DNA of 64,000 nt from Paracoccus sp. MC1862. GTDB lineage: Bacteria; Pseudomonadota; Alphaproteobacteria; Rhodobacterales; Rhodobacteraceae. The notes under the pieces are model-generated. The model saw nothing but the letters and a program-made list of their open reading frames with translations. It was not told the origin of the DNA and made no database searches. Where the stretch lies: positions 1,054,001 through 1,118,000 of the forward strand of contig NZ_CP067225.1 of assembly GCF_016617715.1 (NCBI RefSeq), written 5' to 3'. Position numbers and translations under genes: made by a program. This document shows positions 37,455-46,145 of this stretch, in pieces (positions within the stretch are counted from its first letter, which is position 1; the number at the start of each line of letters is the position of its first letter).

Positions 37455-38125
37455 TGACCCTCCTCACTGCGCCAGAACGGCATCCGGGTCGTTCGCAGCG
37501 AGCGGCGTTCAAGCGCACCACCGACAGCGATCAGGCCTTCAACATCGCGCCGCACCTGCTGCGAGCCAGGACTTCACCGCGAGGGGGCCGAACCAGAAAT
37601 GGGCCGGCGACATCCGCCTCATGTCTGGACGCGTGAGGGTTGGGTCTATCTGGCGGCCATCCTTGACCTTTTCTCGCGACGCGGGGTCGGCAGGGCGATC
37701 AGGTCGCCTTGGCGACGGCTGAAGCAGGATCTGGCCCTGCGGGCGCTGAACATGGCCATTGCCCTGCGCAGGCCCCCGCCAGGATGCGTCCACCACACGG
37801 ACCGCGGGTCGCAAACACTGTGCCCATGATTGCCAGAAGATCCTGCGCAGGCGCGAGATGAAGCCATCAATGAGCGGCAAGGGCAATGGTTATGACAACT
37901 CGGCCCTCGGGAGCTTCTTCAAATCGCTGAAGGCTGAACTGGTCTGGCGCCGCGACTGGCCCACCCGGCGCGAGGTCGAAATCGCCCTCTTGGAATGCAT
38001 CAACGGCCTCTCACAACCCGCGCCGCAAACACTCGGCACTGGACTGGAAATTACCCGTGGCCCTCGAACAAAGGGCTGCCTGACATGAGCACCTGACCGG
38101 AACAGAACCGGGACAGGTCCATAGA

Positions 38126-38544
38126 GGCACCTGCACTACCTTGTTCACCGGCAGGAACCGGAACCCCCGTGCCCCGTGCGATCGCGAGGTTACGCGCAGC
38201 CTGGAAACGCTGCTCCGCATCGGTGGCGTCACCGGCAAGCTTTGCCTCCCACGCCTCGATCATCTCGGACCAGACGGCGTCCGCCTTCCGCTCCGCCAGA
38301 CGGGGACTGTCAGTATGCAGAGCCACCCAGACGAACTTGCAAGGCGCGATCGCCCCGTAACGCGCAGGCACCCGCTTGTAGAGCGACAGCTTGCCTCGGC
38401 TGCCCCGTGCCTTGATCGCCATGATGCATCACCTCCCAAGCAGGTGACTGTAACGCATAATTTATGGCAATATTGGGATGTTCGTATCTCATCCGCCTTT
38501 TATAAATGAGAAAACAACAGGTTAAACACTGAGTCACAATGAGA
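38126..38544 (-). pseudogene. Truncated duplicate of the tyrosine integrase 5' region and upstream DNA
   Basis: Nearly identical to 54463-54881: the first ~95 codons of the integrase (M-A-I-K-A-R-G-S-R-G-K-L-S-L-Y-K-R-V), its leader, and the AACAACAGGTTAAAC...CAATGAGAACTGGCG flank. The match ends at the point where tRNA-Ser(GGA) begins in the other copy. The frame is shifted near the 3' end and cut by the IS3 element. It suggests a second, related integrative element once sat here. Confidence 0.82.
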
Positions 38545-38575
38545 ACTGGCGAGGGAGTTTGACAAAGATCGAACT

Positions 38576-38608
38576 CTCTCCCGTGCCGATGGCTGCGGCA
38601 CGGGAGAG
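38576..38608. terminator. Strong hairpin beside the island's small gene
   Basis: CTCTCCCGTGCCG / CGGCACGGGAGAG, perfect 13-bp stem with a 7-base loop. Located just downstream of the minus-strand small gene (38671-39060). Lacks a long U-tract; terminator or attachment-region structure. Confidence 0.5.
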
Positions 38609-38670
38609 CCGCGAAATGCTGCGCAACAACGGGGGACAGTAACTCGGTTTTAGCCTGAGGCGCCGCTAGG

Positions 38671-39060
38671 CTAGTCTGGACCACCATCCGCCCTCAACTT
38701 GCGGACCGCCATCAAAAGCTCCTCGACCGCGTGCTCTGCGGCGGCGAGCTTCATGGCCGCCATCAGGTCCTGCCGTCCCGCCAACGCGAGGAATGTTCCC
38801 AACACCTCGTCGGAGTGCCGGGCCAGCGAGACCAGGTGGTCACCGCTCGGACCGTACCTTCCGGCAAACCAGTTCTTCACAGTCTTCCCGTTCGCCCCAG
38901 TTCAGGACGCAACGACCTTTGCCCCCACCCTGCTGTCGCCAATTGATCTGCGCAGCGCCGCCGCGATTTCGTCGGCGAACCGGTTCTCGGGTTCTTGTTG
39001 ACCATTTCCACCGTATCCTTTTTCCTTCGGAAAGAACTTGCCCTTTTTCGGAAACGACAT
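38671..39060 (-). pseudogene. Small gene divergent from the recombinase operon, interrupted by TGA
   Basis: M-S-F-P-K-K-G-K-F-F-P-K-E-K-G-Y ... I-A-A-A-L-R-R-S-I-G-D-S-R-V-G-A-K-V-V-A-S, then TGA (38902-38904), then in the same frame T-G-A-N-G-K-T-V-K-N-W-F-A-G-R-Y-G-P-S-G-D-H-L-V-S-L-A-R. The second part looks like a helix-turn-helix (T-G-A-N-x-K-T-V-K-N-W-F), so this may be a DNA-binding regulator of the divergent operon. A Trp at the TGA would restore the gene (129 residues). Confidence 0.55.
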
Positions 39061-39205
39061 TCCGGCCTCCCTCGCTTTACATGGACAGGAGGGATTCAGC
39101 CCTGGATTCAGGCGGTTCGGATGGATTTGCCAGCAATACCCAGGAGATGCATGTGTGAGCGGTCGATCTTCGACCATTTCCAGCAAGAGCGACGGTGCGT
39201 CAGCG

Positions 39206-40729
39206 ATGGACGTCCCAGCAGTCGCCTACGTGCGGATGTCGACCGATCACCAGAAATACTCGACCGAGAACCAACTGGACGTAATCCGCAGCTACGCCGT
39301 TGCACGAGGACTGCAGATCTTGCGCGTGTTCGAGGATTCAGGACGTTCCGGGCTGCGGCTCGACGGCCGGGAGGCGCTGTAGAACCTGATGGCCGAGGTT
39401 CAATCCGGCCAGGCCGAATTCAAGGCGATCCTCGTCTATGACGTCAGCCGCTGGGGGCGGTTTCAGGATGCCGACGAGGGCGCCTACCACGAGCATGTCT
39501 GTTCCCGCGCCGGGATCCGGGTCCACTACTGCGGCGAGCAGTTCGAGAATGACGGCAGCATTGGCTCCAACCTTCTGAAAACCGTCAAGCGGGTGATGGC
39601 GGGCGAGTACAGCCGCGAGCTATCGGTCAAGGTATTCGCCGGACAGTGCCGCCTCGTGGAACTCGGTTATCGTCAGGGAGGCGCGGCGGGATATGGCCTG
39701 CGGCGAGTCCTGATCGACGAGCACGGCAACCCGAAGGGCGAGTTGTCTCGCGGCGAACAGAAAAGCCTGCAGACCGACCGCGTGATCCTGCTGCCCGGGT
39801 CCGAGGGGGAGCAGCGTGTCGTCCAGCGCATGTACGAAATGTTCGTCAACGAGGGGCTCATGGAGCGCGAGATCGCGGAAACCCTGAACGGCGAAGGACA
39901 CCGCACCGATCTCGACCGACCGTGGACGCGGGCCACCGTCCATCAAGTGCTGACAAACGAAAAATACATCGGGAACAATGTCTTCGCGAAGGTGTCATTC
40001 AAGCTGAAGCAGCGCCGTGTTGTGAACCCGCGAAAAATGTGGATCCGCGCGGAGGGTGCATATCCCGCCATCGTCGATCAAGCGCTGTTCTTGCGCGCAA
40101 GGGAAATCGTGGATGCCCGAAGCCGCCATTTCTCGGATGAGGAACTGCTCGAGGCCCTACGCACCATCCTCAATCGCCAAGGCATGCTGTCGGGGCTGAT
40201 CATCGACGAGCAAGACGACCTGCCGTCTTCCAGTGCCTATCGTAGTCGCTTCGGCAGCCTGCTGCGCGCATACAGACTGATCGGCTACGAGCCAGACCGG
40301 GACTACAGTTACATCGAGGTCAACCGCACTCTGCGGCAGGCGCATCCGCAGGTGGTGGCCGAGATTATCGCCGGGGTCACTCGGCACGGCGGGTCGGCGC
40401 TGCAAAACCCGGAAACCCACATGCTTCGCGTCAACGATGAGTTCACTTTGTCCATCGTGCTGGCCCGATGCACGTCGACAGCAGCCGGAGCCCTGCGGTG
40501 GCGCATCCGCCTCGACACCGGCCTCGTCCCGGACATCACCATCGCCATGCGCATGGACGAGATGAACGAGGCGCCGCGCGACTACTACGTGCTGCCCAGC
40601 ATCGACATGACCTATGGAAAACTGAAGTTCGCCGAGCAAAACGGGTTCGCGCTGGATGCATACCGGTTCGACACGCTCGATTTCTTCTACGCGCTCGCCT
40701 CGCGGGCCAAGATCGCGGAGGTGGCATGA
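39206..40729 (+). pseudogene. Large serine recombinase with in-frame TAG
   Basis: N-terminal resolvase domain (V-A-Y-V-R-M-S-T-D-H-Q, nucleophile S12), interrupted by TAG at 39380-39382 (E-A-L-stop-N-L-M-A-E), then V-Y-D-V-S-R-W-G-R-F, the recombinase domain with W-T-R-A-T-V-H-Q-V-L-T-N-E-K-Y-I-G and an about 250-residue C-terminal region. TAG is one transition from CAG. Otherwise intact at 507 codons. The start ATG at 39206 follows GCGTCAGCG; the stop overlaps the next gene as ATGA. A truncated protein could restart at 39389, but without the catalytic Ser. Confidence 0.82.
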
Positions 40730-41476
40730 GGCACGACGACTTTGAGTCGACCAGCCAGAAGCAGGTAAGCCTAATCCCGACCGACAGGATCCGCATCCTG
40801 AATCCCCGCGTCCGTAACCGCCGCGCCTTCGCGGAAATGGTCGAGAACATTGCCCGAATCGGCCTGAAGCGCCCGATCACCGTGGCACCTCGGCCGGGGA
40901 CCGATCCGCAGGAATACGACCCTGTCTGCGGACAGGGTCGGCTCGAGGCATTCATCGAACTGAAACAGAACCGCATCCCGGCGATCGTGATCGACGCCGA
41001 CGAGAGCGACTGTCTTGTCATGAGCCTCGTCGAAAACTGCGCCCGGCGGCAGCACAACCCTATCGACCTGATGCGCGAATCGGTGCGCTCCGTCAGCGCG
41101 GCTACACTGACCGCCAGATTGGCGAGAAGATCGGCGTGTCCACCGAATACGTGAGCATGATCGCCGGGCTGCTCGAGAAGGGAGAGGAGCGCTTGGTGTC
41201 TGCAGTGGAAACCGGGGTCCTGCCTCTGAACCTCGCCATCCAGATTTCCAAGACCGACGCGAAGGGCGCGCAGAAGGCGCTGATGGACGCCTACACCCAA
41301 AACAAGCTGCGCGGCCGGAAGTTGGCGCTCGTGCGCCGCCTGATCCAGCAGCGGGAACTGCGCGGCCCGCAGATCCAGAATAACCCTATCGGACGCCGGG
41401 GAGCGAAACGGGCGCTAACAAGCGAAGGCCTCGTACGGGCCTATCAGCAGGAGGCCACACGTCAAAAGCTGCTGCT

Positions 41477-41708
41477 AAAAAACTGTTCCGGGTCTGGCCC
41501 TCCTGTGCGCAGTAGAAACAGCTTGTGCTATCGTCGCGAGCGGAGGGCAGTTGCCGATTGCTTATTGGAGGGACTCACCCCGTTAAAAAACGTGGCACAT
41601 GGGTCGATGCGCACTTGAGAGTGGTGACACCGCCTCGGCGGTGATCCCGATTAGGAAGATGACGAACTTGCGCGGCCTACGCCCTCCAGCCTGATCGGAG
41701 GAGATGTC
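41477..41708 (+). ncRNA. Candidate bridge RNA region of IS110
   Basis: Non-coding left end of the IS110 element. IS110-group elements encode a guide (bridge) RNA in this position that pairs with donor and target DNA. A perfect hairpin CACCGCC-TC-GGCGGTG lies at 41628-41643. Two short resemblances to the insertion site were noted: AGCTTGTGCT (41520-41529) vs AGCTGCTGCT left of the core, and TTAGGAAG (41651-41658), identical to the site right of the core. Pairing is not modelled. Confidence 0.5.
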
Positions 41709-43028
41709 ATGGCAAAGAAGCAGGCCGGCGACCACTCGGACCTGAAGGTGGTCAATTCCAATGCCGCAGCGATCGATATCGGGTCGAAGATGCACATGGC
41801 GGCGGTGCACCCCGACCGTGCGGATCTGCCCGTGCGCGTTTTCGGCACCTTCACGCGAGATCTGCACGATCTGGCTGACTGGTTCCGGTCCTGCGGCGTG
41901 ACCAGCGTGGCAATGGAATCCACCGGGGTCTACTGGATCCCGGCTTTCGAGATCCTCGAGCAGCACGGGTTCGACGTGATCCTCGTGAACGCGCGCTATG
42001 CCAAGAACGTGCCGGGCCGGAAGACCGACGTCAGCGACGCAGGCTGGCTGCGACAGCTGCATTCCTACGGTCTCCTGCGCGGGAGTTTCCGCCCCGCGGC
42101 CGAGATCGCCACTCTGCGGGCCTACATGCGACAGCGCGAGCGGCTGATTGAATATGCCGCTGCCCATATCCAACACATGCAAAAGGCGTTGATGGAGATG
42201 AACCTCCAGCTGCACCATGTCGTCTCGGACATCACCGGCGCGACCAGGATGCGGATTATTCGTGCCATCGTGTCGGGCGAGCGGGATCCGGACGTGCTGG
42301 CGTCATTTCGTGATGTCCGCTGCCACGCGTCAGTCGAGACGATCCGCGCGGCACTGGTGGGCAACGACCGCGACGAGCACGTTCAGGCCAAGATGGCGGA
42401 CTGCGATCGCAGGCTGGAGGCAGCGGTCGCAGTGCTTACGGTCAAGACGCATGGGGTCGTCGCTCCCCTTCCAAAAGCGCGCGTGAAGCGAAAGCAGGTG
42501 AATGCGCCCTCGTTCGACATCAGGGCGGCCCTTCACGGCGTCCTTGGCGTGGACCTGACCCAGATTCACGGCCTCGGACCGTCATTGGCGTTGAAGCTGG
42601 TCGCCGAATGCGGAACCGACCTGAATGCATGGCCGAGCGCGAAGCACTTTACCTCATGGCTCTGTCTTGCACCCGGCAACAAGATATCCGGCGGCAAGCT
42701 GCTGTCATCGCGAACCCGAAGATCCTCGAGTCGGGCCGCAGCGCTGTTGCGGCTGGCGGCTGTCACGATCGGGCGCAGTGACACCGCGCTGGGTGCATTC
42801 TACCGGCGTCTTTCGTCGCGAGTTGGCAAGCAGAAGGCGGTGACCGCCACGGCCCGCAAGATCGCGGTGCTGTTCTACAACACACTGCGCTTCGGCATGA
42901 CCTACCATGATCCCGGTGCTGCCGCCTATGACGCGCGGCACCGATCCCGGGTTCTGGCCAATCTGCAGCGTCGTGCGCGATCGCTTGGCTATGCTCTTGC
43001 ACCGGCACCAGAGGCGGCGGATGTTTCT
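41477..43028 (+). mobile_element. IS110-family insertion sequence inside parB-like gene
   Basis: Boundaries come from rejoining the parB frame: CTGCTGCT / TAGGAAGGC reads L-L-L-R-K-A-E. A CT dinucleotide lies at both ends (41475-41476 and 43027-43028), as expected for the core of IS110 recombination; there is no target duplication and no long inverted repeat. A 230-bp non-coding stretch precedes the transposase and almost none follows. Confidence 0.82.
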
Positions 43029-43031
43029 TAG
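41709..43031 (+). CDS. IS110-family transposase/recombinase
   Basis: 440 residues. RuvC-like N-terminal DEDD domain: A-A-I-D-I-G-S-K, V-A-M-E-S-T-G-V-Y-W, G-R-K-T-D-V-S-D-A-G-W-L, and a C-terminal Transposase_20 domain (I-H-G-L-G-P-S-L-A-L-K-L; A-P-G-N-K-I-S-G-G-K). ATG preceded by AGGAG. The stop TAG (43029-43031) is outside the element and supplied by the target gene, so its length depends on the insertion site. Confidence 0.86.
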   Translation: MAKKQAGDHSDLKVVNSNAAAIDIGSKMHMAAVHPDRADLPVRVFGTFTRDLHDLADWFRSCGVTSVAMESTGVYWIPAFEILEQHGFDVILVNARYAKNVPGRKTDVSDAGWLRQLHSYGLLRGSFRPAAEIATLRAYMRQRERLIEYAAAHIQHMQKALMEMNLQLHHVVSDITGATRMRIIRAIVSGERDPDVLASFRDVRCHASVETIRAALVGNDRDEHVQAKMADCDRRLEAAVAVLTVKTHGVVAPLPKARVKRKQVNAPSFDIRAALHGVLGVDLTQIHGLGPSLALKLVAECGTDLNAWPSAKHFTSWLCLAPGNKISGGKLLSSRTRRSSSRAAALLRLAAVTIGRSDTALGAFYRRLSSRVGKQKAVTATARKIAVLFYNTLRFGMTYHDPGAAAYDARHRSRVLANLQRRARSLGYALAPAPEAADVS

Positions 43032-43184
43032 GAAGGCAGAGTTCACACAGAGCCGGCTGATGTTCGTGCGCGAGGCCTTCCGCAAGCTCTGCGCAGAAGC
43101 GCATTTCATGACGCTGCTCAGGGCCGAGGGCCTAAAGACGATGCCTGCCGATCTCGCTAGGTCCGTCACTGAGGGGGCATCGGC

Positions 43185-43823
43185 ATGAAACGCGAGGCCC
43201 GCGAGCCCCCGCGCAGCGTGAGTCACGGCTTCGAGGACGACTGCGTTACCCTCCCGATCGATGCCATCCTGCCGCTGCGCGCTTTCGGCAAATCCGCGAA
43301 ATCCAGCCGGAAATTCCGTCAGATCGTGGCCTCCATCGCCCAGATCGGAATCGTCGAGCCGCCCATCGTCGTCCGGAACCCCGACAAGTCCGCCACCTGG
43401 TTGCTGCTCGACGGCCACATGCGCATCGAGGCGTTGAAGGACGCAGGAGCGAACGAGGTGGAATGCCTCGTCTCCACCGACGACGAAGCGTTCACTTACA
43501 ACCGACAGGTCAGCCGCCTCGCGCCGATCCAGGAACATAAGATGATCCGTAAGGCGATTGAGCGCGGCGTGCCGGAGGAAAAGATCGTGCTCGCGCTCGA
43601 CCTCAACATGAGTAGCATCCGGCGCAAGGTGCGCCTGCTGGACGGCATCTGCGAGGAAGCCGTCGCGATCCTCAAGGACAAGCCCGCGACCGGCGCGGTG
43701 TTCGACGCGCTGCGCAAGATGAAAACCATACGACAGATCGAGGCCGCGGAGTTGCTGGTCAACGCCAACAACTATTCGGTGACCTATGTGAACGCGATCC
43801 TTGCCGGAACGCCGCAGGCGCAA
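43185..43823 (+). pseudogene. Second ParB/RepB-like gene, 3' truncated by IS
   Basis: About 213 codons: L-P-I-D-A-I-L-P-L-R-A-F, V-E-P-P-I-V-V, L-L-D-G-H-M-R-I-E-A-L (ParB N-terminal fold), E-E-K-I-V-L-A-L-D-L-N-M-S-S-I-R-R-K-V-R (HTH), then the RepB C-terminal-type region M-K-T-I-R-Q-I-E-A-A-E-L-L-V-N-A-N-N-Y. Cut after A-G-T-P-Q-A-Q by TTAG and an IS701-like element. The start overlaps the first parB stop (ATGA). Confidence 0.78.
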
Positions 43824-43827
43824 TTAG

Positions 43828-44620
43828 CACTATTCTGCCACCTTCATAGCCGGAGCAATCATGACGTCGGCAGGATAGACCGTCTGGGTCGGCAGAATGC
43901 CCACCGCCCAGGTGAGACCCTGCTCCGAGAGCTTCTGCCGGAAGTCTGCCACCTTGCCGTACTCGGCATCCGCCAGCACAGCGCCGAAGCGCGCTCCAGC
44001 CACTTGGATGCGACTGATCTCGTCCAGGGCGATCCGCCATTTGGGCCGGCCGGGGATCGCCTCTGGCACACCGGCACGGGCGCGCCGCCCTGCGTCCTCG
44101 GCCCAGGCGCGAGGCAGGAACAAACGCAGGCCCACACAGACCGGAACCTCGCAGCGCGCCAGCGTGAGCGAGACCAAGGCCTGGCAGTTGGCCTTTTTGC
44201 CCAGTTGGCCGCAATACTGGCGCGCAACCCCCACCGAGTGTCGCCCCTGCTTGACCAGGGCGGTGTCGTCGATGATCAGCACAGCCTCTGGACCACCGAC
44301 GAGCCGGTCGGCGGCCCGCACCAGCTCCTCCTCGAGCGGCTCACAGCGCCAAGGCGAGGTGGAGATGAAGTGGTGAAGCTGCTGAACGTCTCCGGGCGCT
44401 ACGCGAGCGGCCATTGGCTCGACGCTCTTGCGCTCGCCCGGCCCGAGCAGCCCCTGAAGATACACCGGTGCCCAGCGGCGCTGCTCGACCCTGCCGAGCC
44501 GAGCTAGGAAAGGTGCGAGCCAAGCCTCATAGGCAGCCCGCCAGTGGCTTGTGGTTGCTCTCATCACGGCACCTCCCGTGAGCACCACCCCGAACTACCA
44601 CAAAACCTGGCAGAGTAGTG
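43828..44620 (-). mobile_element. IS701-like element, internally deleted
   Basis: 793 bp bounded by CACTATTCTGCCA and (read inward from the right) CACTACTCTGCCA, with TTAG on both sides (43824-43827, 44621-44624). It carries only the N-terminal part of the transposase, so it is probably a deletion derivative able to move only with help from a full copy. Confidence 0.66.
43830..44564 (-). pseudogene. IS701-family transposase, C-terminally truncated
   Basis: 244 codons with L-I-I-D-D-T-A-L-V-K-Q-G (first catalytic Asp) and V-L-A-D-A-E-Y-G (second Asp) but not the final catalytic Glu region; the frame ends with a TAG inside the terminal repeat. Full relatives are about 400 residues. Start ATG at 44564 after GGGAGG. 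Confidence 0.68.
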
Positions 44621-44624
44621 TTAG

Positions 44625-45466
44625 AGCGCCTAACAAAACCGCCTCTCGTGCGTTAGGGGACATGAGCAAGCCCCTTGTATCCGATGATCTGTGGGCGGCG
44701 CTGGAGCCGTTGCTGCCGAGGCCGCGGCCCAAGCCCCAGGGCGGCCGTCCCCGCTGCGATGACCGGCTGGCCTTGGCCGGCATCCTCTTCGTGCTCCGCT
44801 CCGGCATCCCTTGGGAGATGTTGCCGCGCGAGTTCGGCTGCTCCGGCATGACCTGCTGGCGCCGGCTGCGGGACTGGCAAGCGGCCGGCATCTGGGCTGG
44901 GCTCCACCGCATGCTGCTGGAGCGCCTATCGGATGCCGGACATCTGGACTGGAGCCGGGCCTCCCTCGACAGCGCCGCCGTGGCGGCCAAAAGGGGGGCA
45001 CCGAGATCGGCCCGAACCCGACGGATCGCGGCAACCAGGCACGAAGCGCCATCTTGTGGTCGACCGGAGAGGCACCCCGCTCGGGGTGCGCCTGAGTCCA
45101 GCCAACCGGCATGACAGCCTGATGCTGGCGCCCACCCTCGATGCCGTGCCGGGCGTGCGCCACGGTCGCGGCCGCCCGCGCAAGCGCCCCGACAAGCTCC
45201 ACGCCGACAAGGCTTACGATAACCATCGTTGCCGGTCCGAATGCCGCGCCCGCGCGATCATGCCCCGCATTGCTCGGCGGACAGTGGACAGCAGCGAGAG
45301 GTTGGGCTGCCACCGCTGGGTCGTCGAACGAACGCTTGCCTGGCTCAACCGCTTCCGCCGTCTGACTATCCGCTATGAGCGACGCGCCGACATTCACGAG
45401 GCCTTCGTAATCCTCGGCTGCGCCCTCATCTGCCTCAACCAGATCAGAAGGTTTTGTTAGGTGTTC
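44625..45466 (+). mobile_element. IS5-family (IS427-like) element
   Basis: 842 bp. Ends share CCTAACAAAACC (left AGCGCCTAACAAAACC; right, read inward, GAACACCTAACAAAACC). TTAG flanks both sides (44621-44624 and 45467-45470); the left TTAG is shared with the IS701-like element, so the elements inserted at one another's target site. Inserted in or beside an IS3 relic. Confidence 0.78.
44662..45460 (+). pseudogene. IS5-family transposase with a slippery site and a second frameshift
   Basis: N-part M-S-K-P-L-V-S-D-D-L-W-A-A-L-E-P-L-L to V-A-A-K-R; a -1 change at AAAAGGGGGG (44989-44998) gives G-G-T-E-I-G-P-N-P-T-D-R-G. A further missing base near 45033 is needed to reach G-T-K-R-H-L-V-V-D ... 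L-H-A-D-K-A-Y-D ... R-I-A-R-R ... E-R-L-G-C-H-R-W-V-V-E-R-T. The first shift fits programmed frameshifting of this group; the second is probably inactivating. Confidence 0.72.
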
Positions 45467-45470
45467 TTAG

Positions 45471-45810
45471 AAGTTTCCCGAGGCAGCCTCCTTGAGAATG
45501 AGATTCTCCAGCGTCAACTCGGACACCGCCTTCCGCAGCCGCTCGTTCTCCTTCTCGAGATCCTTCAGCCGTGTCACCTGGTCGCTCTTCAAGCCGCCGA
45601 ACTCCTTCCGCCACCGGTAGTAGGTGAACTGGGTCACGCCGATCGAGCGCACCGCCTCGGCCACGGGCTGGCCTTGTGACACCAGCACATCGACCTGCCG
45701 GAGCTTGGTAACGATCTCCTCGGGTTTGTGCTTCTTCTGGGGCATTCCGTCGTCCTCCATCTGGCTCAAAAGCCTACCTCAGGGAGGACCACTTTTCAGG
45801 GGGCAGGCCA
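45471..45810 (-). mobile_element. IS3-family relic: terminal repeat and orfA
   Basis: OrfA from 45745 (M-P-Q-K-K-H-K-P-E-E-I-V-T-K-L-R-Q-V-D, HTH, then leucine zipper L-K-D-L-E-K-E-N-E-R-L-R) up to the IS5 junction, where TTAG supplies the stop codon. The right end (TGGCCTGCCCCCTGAAAAGT read inward) matches the relic at 21.1 kb. OrfB is missing. Confidence 0.75.
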
Positions 45811-46145
45811 GGAACTGGCAGGCGTCGGGGAGCGCGAGGGAAGCGGTGCTGGGCGCAGGAACGCGAAGACGAAGCCGCGATAATTCAGTCGTCATCGAGC
45901 CGAGTGCGGTGCCTGTCACTGCGCTGCCCCCCGCGACATGTATGTCCGCGATCTCCACCTCGATATAATCCGGATGAAGCCACGAGATTTCAGGTAAGTA
46001 TACGCATAAAGCCATTCCTGCGGCTGGATCGGCCCATTCAGGGCGAGATGCCGTTGGTGGAGACCGGATTGACGAGTAGCGGCCAACGGACGGCGGCGGG
46101 ATGAAAGGACTGCCGCCCGCTACCAGACCCAAACGAGGAATAAGT
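45811..46145. other. No gene recognised between IS relic and tarD
   Basis: A minus-strand frame (45779-46132) is open but has no recognisable motif and crosses the IS end; treated as non-coding or decayed DNA. Confidence 0.4.

Larger units (their letters stand above)
36837..38121 (+). mobile_element. IS3-family element with degraded transposase
   Basis: Both ends seen: left TGGACCTTTCCCGGTTCTG, right (read inward) TGGACCTGTCCCGGTTCTG. OrfA from 36901 (M-A-A-T-R-S-E-E-F-K-R-D-A-V-R-I-A) and orfB (D-Y-R-G-S ... H-H-T-D-R-G-S-Q ... G-K-G-N-G-Y-D-N-S) can both be followed in several frames. Two REP-like palindromes (37144-37168, 37430-37454) lie inside. No target duplication: an IS5 fragment abuts the left end and an integrase fragment the right, so flanking DNA was deleted. 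Confidence 0.75.
40726..43188 (+). pseudogene. First ParB/RepB-like gene, frameshifted and split by IS110
   Basis: ParB N-terminal motif: I-L-N-P-R-V-R-N-R-R ... L-K-R-P-I-T-V and G-Q-G-R-L-E-A-F (Srx/ParB fold). One base is lost near 41071 (expected R-E-I-G-A-L-R-Q-R-G-Y-T-D-R-Q-I-G-E-K-I-G, HTH). The rest (V-S-T-E-Y-V-S-M-I-A-G-L-L ...) reads to R-Q-K-L-L-L, where IS110 begins; after the IS it resumes R-K-A-E-F-T-Q-S-R-L-M-F-V-R-E-A-F-R-K-L. Translation was coupled to the recombinase (ATGA) and to the next gene (ATGA). Confidence 0.78.

Noticed and set aside
45779..46132. Open frame between IS3 relic and tarD
   Set aside because: Crosses the IS terminal repeat, no ribosome site, no recognisable motif.
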